DNA from: Perlucidibaca sp.
Lineage (GTDB): Bacteria; Pseudomonadota; Gammaproteobacteria; Pseudomonadales; Moraxellaceae
Assembly: GCA_023265995.1 (NCBI GenBank)
Contig: JAHFSA010000003.1
Coordinates: forward strand, 276,986-340,985
Direction: 5' to 3'
DNA length: 64,000 nucleotides
The notes below the pieces were generated by a model, which saw only the letters and a program-made list of their open reading frames with translations, was not told the DNA's origin and made no database searches. The position numbers were made by a program, and so were the translations under genes. Below are positions 16,340 through 25,644 of this stretch, in pieces (the first letter of the stretch is position 1; every line of letters begins with the position of its first letter).

Positions 16340-17104
16340 TCATGGCAGGGTCTCGACCGAACCATCGGCGGCGACCAGGCCTTCGACGATCTTGCCGGAC
16401 TGGTGATTGCGCACTCGCACACGCTCGCCAGCGGCGCCATCACTCAGGGTTTCGCCGGCCATGACGATGACGATGCCGCCCAGGCGTGCCTGCAGATTGA
16501 CCTGCTGGCCCTTGCGGATCACCGGCAGCGCCTGCACCCATGGCAGGGCGATGACGGCGCCGGCGGGAATGGTCATGCGTGCGCGCATGGTGTCGCCACG
16601 GGCGGGATCGAGATAGCCCTGGGACAGGGTCGCGACATCGCGCCACTGGCGGCTGACCACGCTGGCGGTGAGCGCGCTGCCGGCCTGTATGGCCTGGCTG
16701 GCGACCAGAACCTCCGTGCGCGCCTGGATGCTGACCGGCTGCAGCAGGCGCCAGCCCGGACTGTCAGGGCATTGCAGCTGCAGCAGCGTGCGTGCGCCGA
16801 CGCTCTGGCCCGGCGGCAGGCTGATGACGATGTCCTGACGGCAGGCCGGCAGGCGGGTGCGTGGATCCAGCGGCTGGGCCTGTATATGCACATCGAAGGC
16901 CGGGCCCTGCCAGGGGTGCCGGCCTTGCAGCCATTGCTCGGCCAGATGCGACAGATGCGCCGGGCTTTCCTCTCCGGCAGTGCCTGCCGTTGCGGCCTGT
17001 GCCGACAGCGGCGCGACGACAGCCGACAGCAACGCCAGCAGCAGGCCGGCAGGCGAGCGGAGGCGGGCGGTACGGTGCGGTGGCAGGGTCGGAAGCGGTC
17101 GCAT
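16340..17104 (-). CDS. flgA: FlgA, periplasmic P-ring assembly chaperone
   Basis: FlgA is a periplasmic chaperone that helps FlgI form the P ring. The 254-residue protein has a signal peptide ending near SAQA (about residue 37), and an SAF-type C-terminal domain with GSALTASVVSRQWRDVATLSQGY, IRKGQQVNLQARLGGIVI and ERVRVRNHQSGKIVEG, all hallmarks of FlgA. ATG 17104 was chosen because a sigma-54 promoter covers the alternative start at 17146. It is divergent from flgB, as in Pseudomonas and enterics. Confidence 0.94.
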   Translation of the reverse strand: MRPLPTLPPHRTARLRSPAGLLLALLSAVVAPLSAQAATAGTAGEESPAHLSHLAEQWLQGRHPWQGPAFDVHIQAQPLDPRTRLPACRQDIVISLPPGQSVGARTLLQLQCPDSPGWRLLQPVSIQARTEVLVASQAIQAGSALTASVVSRQWRDVATLSQGYLDPARGDTMRARMTIPAGAVIALPWVQALPVIRKGQQVNLQARLGGIVIVMAGETLSDGAAGERVRVRNHQSGKIVEGLVAADGSVETLP

Positions 17105-17146
17105 GTGTCGGAAATCCGTCGTGGCGGGCGGTCTTGCCGAGTACAT

Positions 17147-17163
17147 CGCAAATCATGTGCCAA
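17147..17163 (-). promoter_or_regulatory. sigma-54 promoter of flgA
   Basis: The minus strand reads TTGGCACATGATTTGCG, an exact -24/-12 layout with GG-N10-GC. Transcription would start near 17136, about 32 bases before the flgA ATG at 17104. Confidence 0.83.
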
Positions 17164-17277
17164 GCCTGCCGCCGGAAATCCGTCACTGCCGCCAAAAAGC
17201 CTGTCAGAGTCCTGTCAAAAAAGCGGTAAAACCCTGATTTTTTATCATAAGTGCATGTTTTTGATTGATAAAAAAAC

Positions 17278-17294
17278 ATGGCACATGGCTTGCA
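17278..17294 (+). promoter_or_regulatory. sigma-54 promoter of the flgB operon
   Basis: ATGGCACATGGCTTGCA contains TGGCAC-N5-TTGCA, with GG at 17280-17281 and GC at 17292-17293. The predicted transcript start is near 17305, 49 bases before the flgB ATG. The element ATTGATAAAAA (17264-17274) precedes it, spaced as at the fliL promoter. Confidence 0.86.
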
Positions 17295-17353
17295 GAATTA
17301 GCTCGCAAACGGGATATCGACGCCCGGGTAAAAAACTTTAGGCAGGTGCCGAC

Positions 17354-17767
17354 ATGAGCATCAACTTCGACAAGGCATTGGGCATACATGAGCAGGCGCT
17401 GACGCTGCGGGCACGCCGCAACGAAGTGCTGGCGGTCAATATCGCCAATGCCGACACGCCCAACTTCAAGGCCCGTGACATCGATTTCCGCGCCGCGCTC
17501 AGTGCCGCCTCCGGCCAGCCCCAGGGCCTGGCGCTGGCGCGTACCGAGCATGCGCACCTGGACCTGAGCGGCAACAGCAGCATGTCGCCGCTGGAGGCCC
17601 AGCTCAAGTACCGCCTGCCGAACCAGCCCACGCTCGACGGCAACACCGTCGAGGAACATGTCGAGCAGACGGCCTTTGCCGAAAACGCGCTCGACTACCA
17701 GGCCTCGCTGCAGTTCCTCGGCGGCAAGCTGGCCACGCTGAAAAGCGCCATCACGGGAGGTCGCTGA
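17354..17767 (+). CDS. flgB: FlgB, proximal rod protein
   Basis: FlgB forms the part of the rod nearest the MS ring. The 137-residue protein has the rod/hook N-terminal motif (VLAVNIANADTPNFKARDIDF) and a C-terminal amphipathic helix (ENALDYQASLQFLGGKLATLKSA). Start ATG 17354 lies 49 bases after the predicted sigma-54 transcription start. It is the first gene of flgBCDEFGHIJKL. Confidence 0.96.
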   Translation: MSINFDKALGIHEQALTLRARRNEVLAVNIANADTPNFKARDIDFRAALSAASGQPQGLALARTEHAHLDLSGNSSMSPLEAQLKYRLPNQPTLDGNTVEEHVEQTAFAENALDYQASLQFLGGKLATLKSAITGGR

Positions 17768-17769
17768 CC

Positions 17770-18165
17770 ATGGCCAGCATCTTTGACATCGCCGGCTCCG
17801 CCATGAACGCGCAGATGCTGCGCCTCAACACCACGGCCAGCAACATGGCCAACGTCGACACCGTCAGCAGCACCGAGTCCGGCGCCTATCGCGCCCGCCA
17901 GACCGTGTTCGCCACCGTCATGCAGGATGCCGCCAGCGGTCCGGTGTCGGTGCCGGAAATCGTCGAGAGCCAGAGCCCGGTGCCGAAGCGCTACGAGCCC
18001 GGCCACCCCATGGCCGATGCCGACGGCTATGTCTACGGCTCCAACGTCAACGCCGTCGAAGAGATGGCCAACATGATCTCGGCCTCGCGCAGCTATGAAA
18101 GCAACGCCGAGGTCTTCAACACCACCAAGAGCCTGATGCTGCGCACCTTGCAGCTGGGCCAGTGA
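17770..18165 (+). CDS. flgC: FlgC, proximal rod protein
   Basis: FlgC is a rod subunit distal to FlgB. The 131-residue protein carries the rod motif (LNTTASNMANVDTVSSTESG) near the N-terminus and the conserved C-terminal SNVNAVEEMANMISASRSYESN. It follows flgB by two bases and is standard length. Confidence 0.97.
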   Translation: MASIFDIAGSAMNAQMLRLNTTASNMANVDTVSSTESGAYRARQTVFATVMQDAASGPVSVPEIVESQSPVPKRYEPGHPMADADGYVYGSNVNAVEEMANMISASRSYESNAEVFNTTKSLMLRTLQLGQ

Positions 18166-18179
18166 CGGGAGTCTGACGC

Positions 18180-18863
18180 ATGGATATCCAGAGCCTGCTG
18201 AATCCTTCGCAGAACAGCGCCACCAGCGCTGCCACCACCGGCAAGCGCAAGAGCGACCTGGCGGCGTTGAACCAGGAAGACTTCATGAAGCTCATGCTGC
18301 AGCAGCTGAAGTCGCAGGACCCGTTCAAGCCCACCGACAACACCCAGTTCATTGCCCAGATGGCGCAGCTCAGCACGGTCAGCGGCATCGGCGAAATGAA
18401 GAACTCGCTGACCGACGTGGTCGATTCGCTGCGCGGTTCGCAAATGCTGAGCGCATCCAATCTGCTCGGCCGCGACGTCACCGTCGAGACCGGCAAGATC
18501 ACCATGGATGCCGCCAATCCCGATCTGCTCGGCCAGGTCGATCTCGATTCCGCCGCGCAGTCGGTCGACATCGAGATCCGCAACAGCGCCGGTGCCGTGG
18601 TCAAGCGTCTGCACGCCGATGACCAGTCCTCCGGCCCGCTGATGTTCGCCTGGGACGGCAAGAGCGACAGCGGCGAGCAGGTTGCCGACGGCAGCTACAG
18701 CATCGTCGCCAGCGCCAACATCAACGGTCAGAGCCAGGCCCTGACCACCAAGCTCCGCGCCCCGGTCACCGGCATCAGCCTGCCGACCGATGGCCAGGGT
18801 CCGCAACTCCAGGTCCGTGGCCTGGGTACTTTGAAAATGTCTGACATCAAGGAAGTGGGCTGA
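18180..18863 (+). CDS. flgD: FlgD, hook cap protein
   Basis: FlgD is the cap that guides hook polymerisation and is lost when the hook is finished. The 227-residue protein has the N-terminal motif DFMKLMLQQLKSQDPFKPTDN, then the FlgD Ig/Tudor-like hybrid domain with MFAWDGKSDSGEQVADGSY. The start codon at 18180 is preceded by GGGAG. Confidence 0.97.
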   Translation: MDIQSLLNPSQNSATSAATTGKRKSDLAALNQEDFMKLMLQQLKSQDPFKPTDNTQFIAQMAQLSTVSGIGEMKNSLTDVVDSLRGSQMLSASNLLGRDVTVETGKITMDAANPDLLGQVDLDSAAQSVDIEIRNSAGAVVKRLHADDQSSGPLMFAWDGKSDSGEQVADGSYSIVASANINGQSQALTTKLRAPVTGISLPTDGQGPQLQVRGLGTLKMSDIKEVG

Positions 18864-18896
18864 GCCCGCGTCCGCAGCCAACGGAGAACACAAGCC

Positions 18897-20123
18897 ATGA
18901 GCTTTCGCATTGCACTGAGTGGTCTGAACGCCGCCAGCACCCACCTGGATGTCACGGCGCACAACATCGCCAACGTCAACACGGCCGGCTTCAAGTCGTC
19001 GCGCGCCATGTTCTCGGATGTCTTCGCCACGGCCAGCAACGATCTGTCGTCGACCGCCACCGGTTCCGGTGTCCAAGTGTCGACCATCCAGCAGAAGTTC
19101 GGCCAGGGCAACATCGACTTCACCAACAACAACCTCGACATGGCCATCAGCGGCGAAGGCTTCTTCGTCATGAAGGGTCGTGAAGGCACGATCTACAGCC
19201 GTGCCGGCGCTTTCGCGGTCGATCGCGAAGGTTATGTCGTCAACGATGACATGCAGCGCCTGCAGGTCTTCCCGGTTTCCGACACCGGCGAGTTCGCCAC
19301 CGGCGCGCTCAGCGACCTGCGTCTGCTGACCACGGAAAGCCCGCCGCAGGCCACCGACAAGATCGAAGTCGGCGTCAACCTGCCGGCCAACGCGCCGATG
19401 CCGGCCGGCGTCTTTGATCCGGTCAATCCGGCGACCTACAACCACGCCACTTCGATGACGGTCTACGACTCCCTGGGCACGCCGCACACCTCGACGGTGT
19501 ACTTCCTCAAGACCGCGACCGCCAACACCTGGGAACAGCGTCTCTTTGTCGACGGCACCGAGCGCGGCACGCCGCAGACCCTGGGCTTCGATGCCTCCAC
19601 CGGCAAGCTGCTGGCTCCGGTGTCCGGCACGCTGCCGACGGTGACGGTGACCGGCGCCCAGCTCGGCACCGGCGCCGCCGACCTGAACCTGAACTTCAAC
19701 TACAAGGAATCGACCCAGTACGGTCAGGGCTTCGGCGTCAACAGCCTGTTCCAGGACGGTTTCACCACCGGCCGCATGACCGGTGTCGAAGTCGACAAGT
19801 CCGGTGTGGTCTCGGCGCGTTTCACCAACGGTCAGCTCAAGCTGCTCGGTCAGGTCGCGCTCGCCATCTTCTCCAACCCCAACGGTCTGCAGCAGATGGG
19901 CGAGACCTCCTGGGCCGAGACCTTCACCTCGGGCGGCCCGCGTCTCGGTCAGGGCGGCAGTTCCAACTTCGGTCTGCTGCAGGCCGGTGCCCTCGAGGCA
20001 TCGAACGTCGACCTGACCGAACAGCTGGTGGAAATGATCACCGCGCAGCGCAACTTCCAGGCCAACGCGCAGATGATCTCGACCGCCGACCAGGTCACCC
20101 AGACCATCATCAACATGCGCTGA
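18897..20123 (+). CDS. flgE: FlgE, hook protein
   Basis: FlgE is the hook subunit. The 408-residue protein has the N-terminal motif ASTHLDVTAHNIANVNTAGF, the F/YSRAGAF-type core (YSRAGAFAVDREGYVVN) and the C-terminal LEASNVDLTEQLVEMITAQR that forms the inner tube. A good AGGAG-like site (CGGAGAAC) precedes ATG 18897. Length is in the usual range for polar flagellates with a small D2 domain. Confidence 0.97.
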   Translation: MSFRIALSGLNAASTHLDVTAHNIANVNTAGFKSSRAMFSDVFATASNDLSSTATGSGVQVSTIQQKFGQGNIDFTNNNLDMAISGEGFFVMKGREGTIYSRAGAFAVDREGYVVNDDMQRLQVFPVSDTGEFATGALSDLRLLTTESPPQATDKIEVGVNLPANAPMPAGVFDPVNPATYNHATSMTVYDSLGTPHTSTVYFLKTATANTWEQRLFVDGTERGTPQTLGFDASTGKLLAPVSGTLPTVTVTGAQLGTGAADLNLNFNYKESTQYGQGFGVNSLFQDGFTTGRMTGVEVDKSGVVSARFTNGQLKLLGQVALAIFSNPNGLQQMGETSWAETFTSGGPRLGQGGSSNFGLLQAGALEASNVDLTEQLVEMITAQRNFQANAQMISTADQVTQTIINMR

Positions 20124-20150
20124 GGCGACTGAGCGCGAAGGGAGAGCGAC

Positions 20151-20891
20151 ATGGACCACATGCTTTATGTAGGCATGAACGGGGCCCGCGCCACACAAAT
20201 GGCGCAGGCCACGGCGGTCAACAACCTGGCCAATGCCAGCACGACCGGTTTCCGTGCCGACTTCCACAGCCTGCTGGCGCGCGAAGTCGCCGGTCCCGGC
20301 CACGCCTCGCGCTTCAATGCCGTGTCTTCCGAGCGCGCCAGCCAGCTCGACTCGGGTCCGATCGAACAGACCGGACGCGATCTCGATGTGGCCATCAACG
20401 GCCAGGGCTGGTTCGCCGTGCGCGATGCCCAGGGCGGCGAAGCCTACAGCCGCCGTGGCGACTTCCAGATCACCGCTGACGGCCGTCTGCTCAACGGAGC
20501 CGGCCAGCCGGTGCTCGGCGAGAACGGCCCGGTGGTGATCCCGCCGCATCGCAGCCTGACCATAGGCAGTGACGGCACGCTGTCCATCATCCCCGAGGGT
20601 CAGGGCGCCGACACGCTGGCGACCATAGACCGCCTGCGCCTGGTCACGCTCGACGAGCAGCAGGTCATCAAGGGTGATGACGGCCTCATGCGCCAGCAGA
20701 ACGGCAAGTCCGGCGAGACCTCTGCCAGCGTGCAGGTCATGTCCGGCAGCCTGGAAGGCTCCAATGTGAATGCGGTCGAGGCCATGGTGAGCATGATCAA
20801 CCTGTCCCGTACCTACGAAATGCAGGTGAAGCTGATGCAGACGGCAAAAGAGCTGTCGGACAGCGGCACCCGCCTGATGCGACTGGAATGA
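20151..20891 (+). CDS. flgF: FlgF, proximal rod protein
   Basis: FlgF is a rod subunit between FlgC and FlgG. The 246-residue protein has [17 protein letters not shown] at the N-terminus, [15 protein letters not shown] in the core and [20 protein letters not shown] at the C-terminus. Ribosome site GGGAGAG lies just before ATG 20151. Confidence 0.97.
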   Translation: MDHMLYVGMNGARATQMAQATAVNNLANASTTGFRADFHSLLAREVAGPGHASRFNAVSSERASQLDSGPIEQTGRDLDVAINGQGWFAVRDAQGGEAYSRRGDFQITADGRLLNGAGQPVLGENGPVVIPPHRSLTIGSDGTLSIIPEGQGADTLATIDRLRLVTLDEQQVIKGDDGLMRQQNGKSGETSASVQVMSGSLEGSNVNAVEAMVSMINLSRTYEMQVKLMQTAKELSDSGTRLMRLE

Positions 20892-20907
20892 GTCGAGGAG
20901 AGACGCC

Positions 20908-21693
20908 ATGAATCCCGCCCTGTGGGTAGCCAAGACCGGCCTCGATGCGCAGCAGACGCGCATGCAGGTCATCAGCCACAACCTGGCCAACGCCAACACC
21001 ACCGGTTTCAAGAAGGACCGCGCGGTGTTCGAGGACCTGCTGTACCAGAACGTGCGCCAGTCCGGCGGCCAGGAAACGCAGCAGACGCGTCTGCCCACCG
21101 GCATGCATCTCGGTACCGGTGTGCGCGTGGTGGCGACCGAAAAGATCCATGCCCAAGGCACGCTGGCGCAGACCGGCAACAGCCTCGACGTCGGCATCGA
21201 CGGCCGTGGCTTCTTCCAGGTGCGCATGGCCGACGGTACCGCTGCCTACACGCGTGACGGCAACTTCGAGCTCGACAGCCAGGGCCAGCTGGTCACCGCC
21301 GGCGGCAACATCGTCGAGCCGGGCATCACCGTGCCGCAGGGCGCGCTCTCGGTGACCATAGGCACCGACGGCACGGTCAGCGCGCAGATGCCGGGCCAGG
21401 CCACGCCGACCCAGGTCGGCAGCCTGCAGCTCACCGATTTCGTCAACGCCGCCGGCCTCATGCCGCGTGGCGACAACCTTTATGTCGAGACCGCTTCCAG
21501 CGGCACGCCGCAGGCCGGCACACCGGGCCTCAACGGCATCGGCACGCTGGCCCAGGGCTCGCTGGAAAGCTCCAACGTCAACGTCGTCGAGGAGCTGGTC
21601 AACATGATCGAGACCCAGCGCGCCTACGAGATGAACTCCAAGGCCATCTCCAGCACCGATCAGATGATGCAGTACCTGACCAACAACGTCTGA
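20908..21693 (+). CDS. flgG: FlgG, distal rod protein
   Basis: FlgG builds the distal rod that passes the P and L rings. The 261-residue protein has [36 protein letters not shown] and [20 protein letters not shown], all standard for FlgG. AGGAGAG precedes the start at 20908. Confidence 0.98.
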   Translation: MNPALWVAKTGLDAQQTRMQVISHNLANANTTGFKKDRAVFEDLLYQNVRQSGGQETQQTRLPTGMHLGTGVRVVATEKIHAQGTLAQTGNSLDVGIDGRGFFQVRMADGTAAYTRDGNFELDSQGQLVTAGGNIVEPGITVPQGALSVTIGTDGTVSAQMPGQATPTQVGSLQLTDFVNAAGLMPRGDNLYVETASSGTPQAGTPGLNGIGTLAQGSLESSNVNVVEELVNMIETQRAYEMNSKAISSTDQMMQYLTNNV

Positions 21694-21695
21694 GG

Positions 21696-22391
21696 ATGAC
21701 GATGATGAAGCGCTCGATGCTGCAGGTTCTCGTTCTCGCCGCCGCCACGCTTGCCGGCTGCGCCAGCCACAACGCCATGGTGCGCCCGGGCGAGCAGGCC
21801 TGGCAGCCGACGCGTCCGGAAGCGCTGCATCCGGCCAGCACCACGCCCGGCGCCATCTTCCAGGCCGGTCGCGGCATGAACCTGTTCGTCGATCATCGCG
21901 CCATGCAGGCCGGCGACATCGTCACCGTCAATCTTGTCGAGCGCACCGATGCCAGCAAGCAGTCGGCCACCAGCACAGGCAAGGAAAACAAGTTCTCCAT
22001 GCCGGGCCCGACGCTGCTCGGCGGCCCGGTCACGCTCAAGGGCCGCAACCTGCTGCAGAACGACTTCAGCTCCGACCAGGAGTTCAAGGGCCAGGGCAGC
22101 AGCAGCCAGAGCAACCGTCTCAGCGGCAGCATCACCGTGACCGTGGCCGAAGTGCTGGCCAACGGCAACCTGCGCGTGCAGGGCGAGAAGTGGGTGACGC
22201 TCAACCAGGGCGAGGAATTCATCCGTCTCGCCGGCACCATCCGCCCGGTCGACATCGCTCCCGACAACAGCGTGCCGTCGTGGAAGGTCGCCGACGCCCG
22301 CATCACCTACAGCGGCAAGGGCTCGTTGAACGATGCCAATGCCATGGGCTGGCTCGGTCGCCTGTTCCAGTCCGTGCTGTCGCCACTGTGA
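21696..22391 (+). CDS. flgH: FlgH, L-ring lipoprotein
   Basis: FlgH forms the outer-membrane L ring. The 231-residue protein has a lipoprotein signal with lipobox LAGC (Cys about residue 22), the family segment [20 protein letters not shown] (about 48-67), and C-terminal [14 protein letters not shown] with [24 protein letters not shown] ending. An in-frame ATG at 21705 could also serve as start. Spacing to flgG is two bases. Confidence 0.97.
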   Translation: MTMMKRSMLQVLVLAAATLAGCASHNAMVRPGEQAWQPTRPEALHPASTTPGAIFQAGRGMNLFVDHRAMQAGDIVTVNLVERTDASKQSATSTGKENKFSMPGPTLLGGPVTLKGRNLLQNDFSSDQEFKGQGSSSQSNRLSGSITVTVAEVLANGNLRVQGEKWVTLNQGEEFIRLAGTIRPVDIAPDNSVPSWKVADARITYSGKGSLNDANAMGWLGRLFQSVLSPL

Positions 22392-22401
22392 GGAAAACAA
22401 C

Positions 22402-23514
22402 ATGAACCTGCGCGCCTGCATCTTCGCCGCCGTCGCCGCCGCCACCCTGATGGTGACCGGCACGGCTTCGGCCGAGCGCATCAAGGATCTGGTCAGCATC
22501 ACCGGCATGCGTGACAACCAGCTCGTCGGCTACGGCCTCGTGGTCGGTCTGCCCGGCACCGGCGACCAGACCAGCCAGGCGCCGTTCACCATCCAGAGCA
22601 TACGCAACATGCTGGCGCGCTTCGGCATCAAGGTGCCGGACAACGTCAATCCGCAGCTCAAGAACGTCGCCGCCGTGACCGTGCACGCGACCCTGCCGCC
22701 GTTCGCCAAGCCCGGCCAGACCATAGATGTCACCGTGTCGTCCATCGGCAACGCCGGCAGCCTGCGTGGCGGCAGCCTGCTGATGGCGCCGCTGACCGGT
22801 GCCGACGGCCAGGTCTACGCCATGGCCCAGGGCAGCCTGCTGGTCGGCGGCCTCGGCGCCTCAGGTCAGGATGGCTCGCGCATCACCATCAATATTCCCA
22901 GCGCCGGCCGCATTCCCAGCGGTGCCACGGTCGAGCGCGAGGCGCCGGGCCAGCTCGCCGTCAACGGCCAGATCCAGCTCAACCTCAACAGCGCCGACTT
23001 CACCACCGCACATCGCCTGGTCGAGGCCATCAACCACAGCTTCGGCGAAGGCACCGCACGTGCCCTCGATGCCACCTCGGTGACCGTGCTCGGCCCGGTC
23101 GACAGCGATCATCAGATCAGCTTCCTGTCGCTGCTGGAAAATCTGGAAGTGAAGCCGGCCGAAGCGCCGGCCCGCGTCGTGGTGAATTCGCGCACCGGCA
23201 CCATCGTCATCGGTGGCACCGTGCGCACGCTGCCGGCGGCCGTCACCCACGGTTCGCTGACGGTGACCATCAGCGAGAAGCCGGAAGTCAGCCAGCCGGC
23301 GCCGTTCTCCAAGGGCGAGACCGTGGTGGTGCCGCGTTCGACCATCGCCGTCGAGCAGGCCACGCCGCGCATGTTCAAGCTCGACACCGGCAACACCCTC
23401 GATGACGTGGTGCGCGCCATCAATGCCGTCGGCGCCGCGCCTTCGGACCTGGTGGCCATTCTCGAAGCTCTCAGCCAGGCCGGCGCGCTGCGCGCCGAGC
23501 TGATCGTGATCTGA
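22402..23514 (+). CDS. flgI: FlgI, P-ring protein
   Basis: FlgI forms the periplasmic P ring around the rod. With ATG 22402 (after GAGGAAAAC) the protein is 370 residues with a signal peptide ending TASA (about 24), followed by the mature start [20 protein letters not shown] and [13 protein letters not shown], both typical. Codons upstream of 22402 in the same frame lie inside flgH and were rejected. Confidence 0.97.
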   Translation: MNLRACIFAAVAAATLMVTGTASAERIKDLVSITGMRDNQLVGYGLVVGLPGTGDQTSQAPFTIQSIRNMLARFGIKVPDNVNPQLKNVAAVTVHATLPPFAKPGQTIDVTVSSIGNAGSLRGGSLLMAPLTGADGQVYAMAQGSLLVGGLGASGQDGSRITINIPSAGRIPSGATVEREAPGQLAVNGQIQLNLNSADFTTAHRLVEAINHSFGEGTARALDATSVTVLGPVDSDHQISFLSLLENLEVKPAEAPARVVVNSRTGTIVIGGTVRTLPAAVTHGSLTVTISEKPEVSQPAPFSKGETVVVPRSTIAVEQATPRMFKLDTGNTLDDVVRAINAVGAAPSDLVAILEALSQAGALRAELIVI

Positions 23515-23515
23515 C

Positions 23516-24007
23516 ATGGACGCCGGCAAGGGAGTTCTCTTCCACGACCCGCGCGGCCTGCAGGCGCTCAAGCGCGAGGCCGCGCAGGATCCGTCCGCGG
23601 CCATCCGTCCGGTGGCCAAGCAGTTCGAGTCGGTGTTCATGCAGATGATGCTGAAGAGCATGCGTGCCGCCGTGCCGGAAGGCGGTCTGTTCAATGACGA
23701 AGGCACCAAGGCTTACCGCGACATGCTCGACAACCAGATGGCGGTGAATCTGGCGGAGCAGGGCGGTGTCGGCCTCGCCGACATGATGGTCAGGCAGCTG
23801 GCTCCGGCCGTGCATGGCGGCCATGGCGCCAGCGCCGTTCAGGGCGAGGGCGCCGGCACCAGCACCAGTTCCGGCACTGCGCCGGCCGCCGGACAGTCCA
23901 TGAATTCCTTGAAGCCGGCCCAGCCCCAGGCTCAGGCCCTGCAACTGAGCCTGCAGCTCAACCGCCAGCTCAATGGCGTGCGTCGCAACGGGAGTGACGG
24001 AACATGA
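23516..24007 (+). CDS. flgJ: FlgJ, rod-cap domain only (no peptidoglycan hydrolase domain)
   Basis: FlgJ caps the growing rod. The 163-residue protein has the N-terminal rod-binding domain (IRPVAKQFESVFMQMMLKSM, then DMLDNQMAVNLAEQGGVGLADMM) and then a Ser/Gly/Ala-rich tail. The C-terminal glucosaminidase domain of enteric and Pseudomonas FlgJ, which brings the protein to about 300 or more residues, is absent; the stop at 24005-24007 overlaps flgK, so it is not a frameshift artefact visible here. A separate hydrolase would be needed to open the cell wall. Confidence 0.92.
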   Translation: MDAGKGVLFHDPRGLQALKREAAQDPSAAIRPVAKQFESVFMQMMLKSMRAAVPEGGLFNDEGTKAYRDMLDNQMAVNLAEQGGVGLADMMVRQLAPAVHGGHGASAVQGEGAGTSTSSGTAPAAGQSMNSLKPAQPQAQALQLSLQLNRQLNGVRRNGSDGT

Positions 24008-25620
24008 GCGACATGATGGGCAGTGCGCTGTCGGCGCTGGTGTCCTACCAGCGTGCCCTGGCGACCACCAGCCACAACATTGCCAATGCCAACACCGAGG
24101 GCTACAGCCGCCAGCGTGTCGAGCTCGGCACGCGCGTGGCCAACCAGACCGGTGCCGGCTCCATAGGCTCCGGCGTCGAAGTGACCGGCATCCGCCGCAG
24201 CTACGACCAGTTCGCCGTCGAGCAGGTGCGCAGCAACACCTCCGGGCTGGCACGCGAACAGACCTTCGCCGGGCTGGCAGCCCAGGTCGAGACCGTGGTC
24301 TCGGACCCGGTCACCGGCGTCAATGCCTCCTTCTCGCGCTTCTTCAATGCCGTCCAGGATGTCGCCACCGATCCCTCGTCGCTGTCGGCACGTCGCGTCA
24401 TGCTCAGCGAGGGCGGGGCGCTGACCGACCGCTTCCGCGCCATCGACACCCAGCTCGGCCAGCTCGACAACGACGTCAATGCCCGCCTGCGGTCCTCGGT
24501 CGATGAAATCAACGGCTTCGCCGTGCGCATCGCCGACCTCAACAAGGCCATTGCCGATGCCAGCGGCGCCATGGGCGGCGGCATGCCCAACGACCTGCTC
24601 GATGCCCGCGATCAGGCCCTGCTCGGACTCAACCAGCTGGTCAAGGTCAGCACCGTGTCGCAGTCCGACGGCTCGCTCAATGTCTTCATCGGCAACGGCC
24701 AGTCGCTGGTGCTCTCCGGCAGCCCGCAGAAGCTTGCCATCGGCAGCAACAGCTTCGAGCCGGGCCGGCCGGAAATCACGCTGGCCGACGGCGGCGTCAT
24801 CACCGACTTCATTTCCGGCGGCAGCCTCGGCGGCCTGCTGGCCTTCCGCAAGGAAGTGCTGACGCCCATGCGCAACCAGGTCGGCCTCATGGCCTATGCC
24901 GTGGCCAGCGAAATCAACACGGTGCAGACCGGCGGTCGCGACCTGTCGGGCAATGCCGGCCAGCCTTTCTTCTCGATGCCGCCGGTCTCGGTGCAGACCA
25001 GCGGCCTCAACACCGGCAGTGCCAGCGTCACTGCTTCCATCACCGCGCTGTCCGGGCTGACTGGTGACAACTATCGCGTCGTCGCTGACGGCAGCGGTGG
25101 TTTCAGCCTCTATACCCAGCCCGGCGGCACGGCGGTGAACCCGGCCGATGTCGGCCTCGGCATCACCATTTCCGCCGGTGCCAGCGCCGGCGACAGCTTC
25201 CTGATCCGGCCCGTGGCCGATGTCGCCGCCGGCCTGCGCGTCAACCTGACCGCGCCCGGCCAGATCGCCGCCGCCGGTGCCAGCGGCAGCTTCGGCGTCG
25301 GCGACAACAGCAACGCCCTGCGCATGGGTGCCGTCGAAGATGGCGCCGTGCTCTTCGGCGGCAAGGTCAGCATCGCCGATGGCGTCAAGAACATGATCAG
25401 CGAGCTGGCCTCGACCGTGCGTTCGTCCGAGATCGGCGAGCAGGCGCAGAAGACGCTGCTGGAACAGGCGGTGTCGCGTCAGGAATCGGTGTCCGGCGTC
25501 AATCTCGACGAGGAGGCCGCCAATCTCATGAAGTATCAGCAGGCCTATCAGGCCGCCGCCCAGGTCGCCTCCACGGCGAACACGATTTTCCAGACCATGA
25601 TTGATGCCTTCAGGCGTTGA
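24004..25620 (+). CDS. flgK: FlgK, first hook-filament junction protein
   Basis: FlgK joins hook and filament. The 538-residue protein has TTSHNIANANTEGYSRQRVE near the N-terminus, the FlgK core and a C-terminal SGVNLDEEAANLMKYQQAYQ helix. It overlaps flgJ by 4 bases (ATGA), so translation is coupled. FlgN (15436-15909) is its expected chaperone. Confidence 0.97.
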   Translation: MSDMMGSALSALVSYQRALATTSHNIANANTEGYSRQRVELGTRVANQTGAGSIGSGVEVTGIRRSYDQFAVEQVRSNTSGLAREQTFAGLAAQVETVVSDPVTGVNASFSRFFNAVQDVATDPSSLSARRVMLSEGGALTDRFRAIDTQLGQLDNDVNARLRSSVDEINGFAVRIADLNKAIADASGAMGGGMPNDLLDARDQALLGLNQLVKVSTVSQSDGSLNVFIGNGQSLVLSGSPQKLAIGSNSFEPGRPEITLADGGVITDFISGGSLGGLLAFRKEVLTPMRNQVGLMAYAVASEINTVQTGGRDLSGNAGQPFFSMPPVSVQTSGLNTGSASVTASITALSGLTGDNYRVVADGSGGFSLYTQPGGTAVNPADVGLGITISAGASAGDSFLIRPVADVAAGLRVNLTAPGQIAAAGASGSFGVGDNSNALRMGAVEDGAVLFGGKVSIADGVKNMISELASTVRSSEIGEQAQKTLLEQAVSRQESVSGVNLDEEAANLMKYQQAYQAAAQVASTANTIFQTMIDAFRR

Positions 25621-25644
25621 TGTCGCCCAGGCAGGAGTCTGACC

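Noticed and set aside
17105..17146. Longer N-terminus for flgA starting at 17146
   Set aside because: That start codon overlaps the flgA sigma-54 promoter and would lie before the predicted transcript start; the signal peptide also fits the ATG at 17104.
18093..21227. 1044-codon open frame on the minus strand across flgC-flgG
   Set aside because: It is the antisense shadow of well-supported rod and hook genes; high GC and biased codons keep the opposite frame open. No recognisable domain, and the product is low in structure (His/Gln/Arg-rich).
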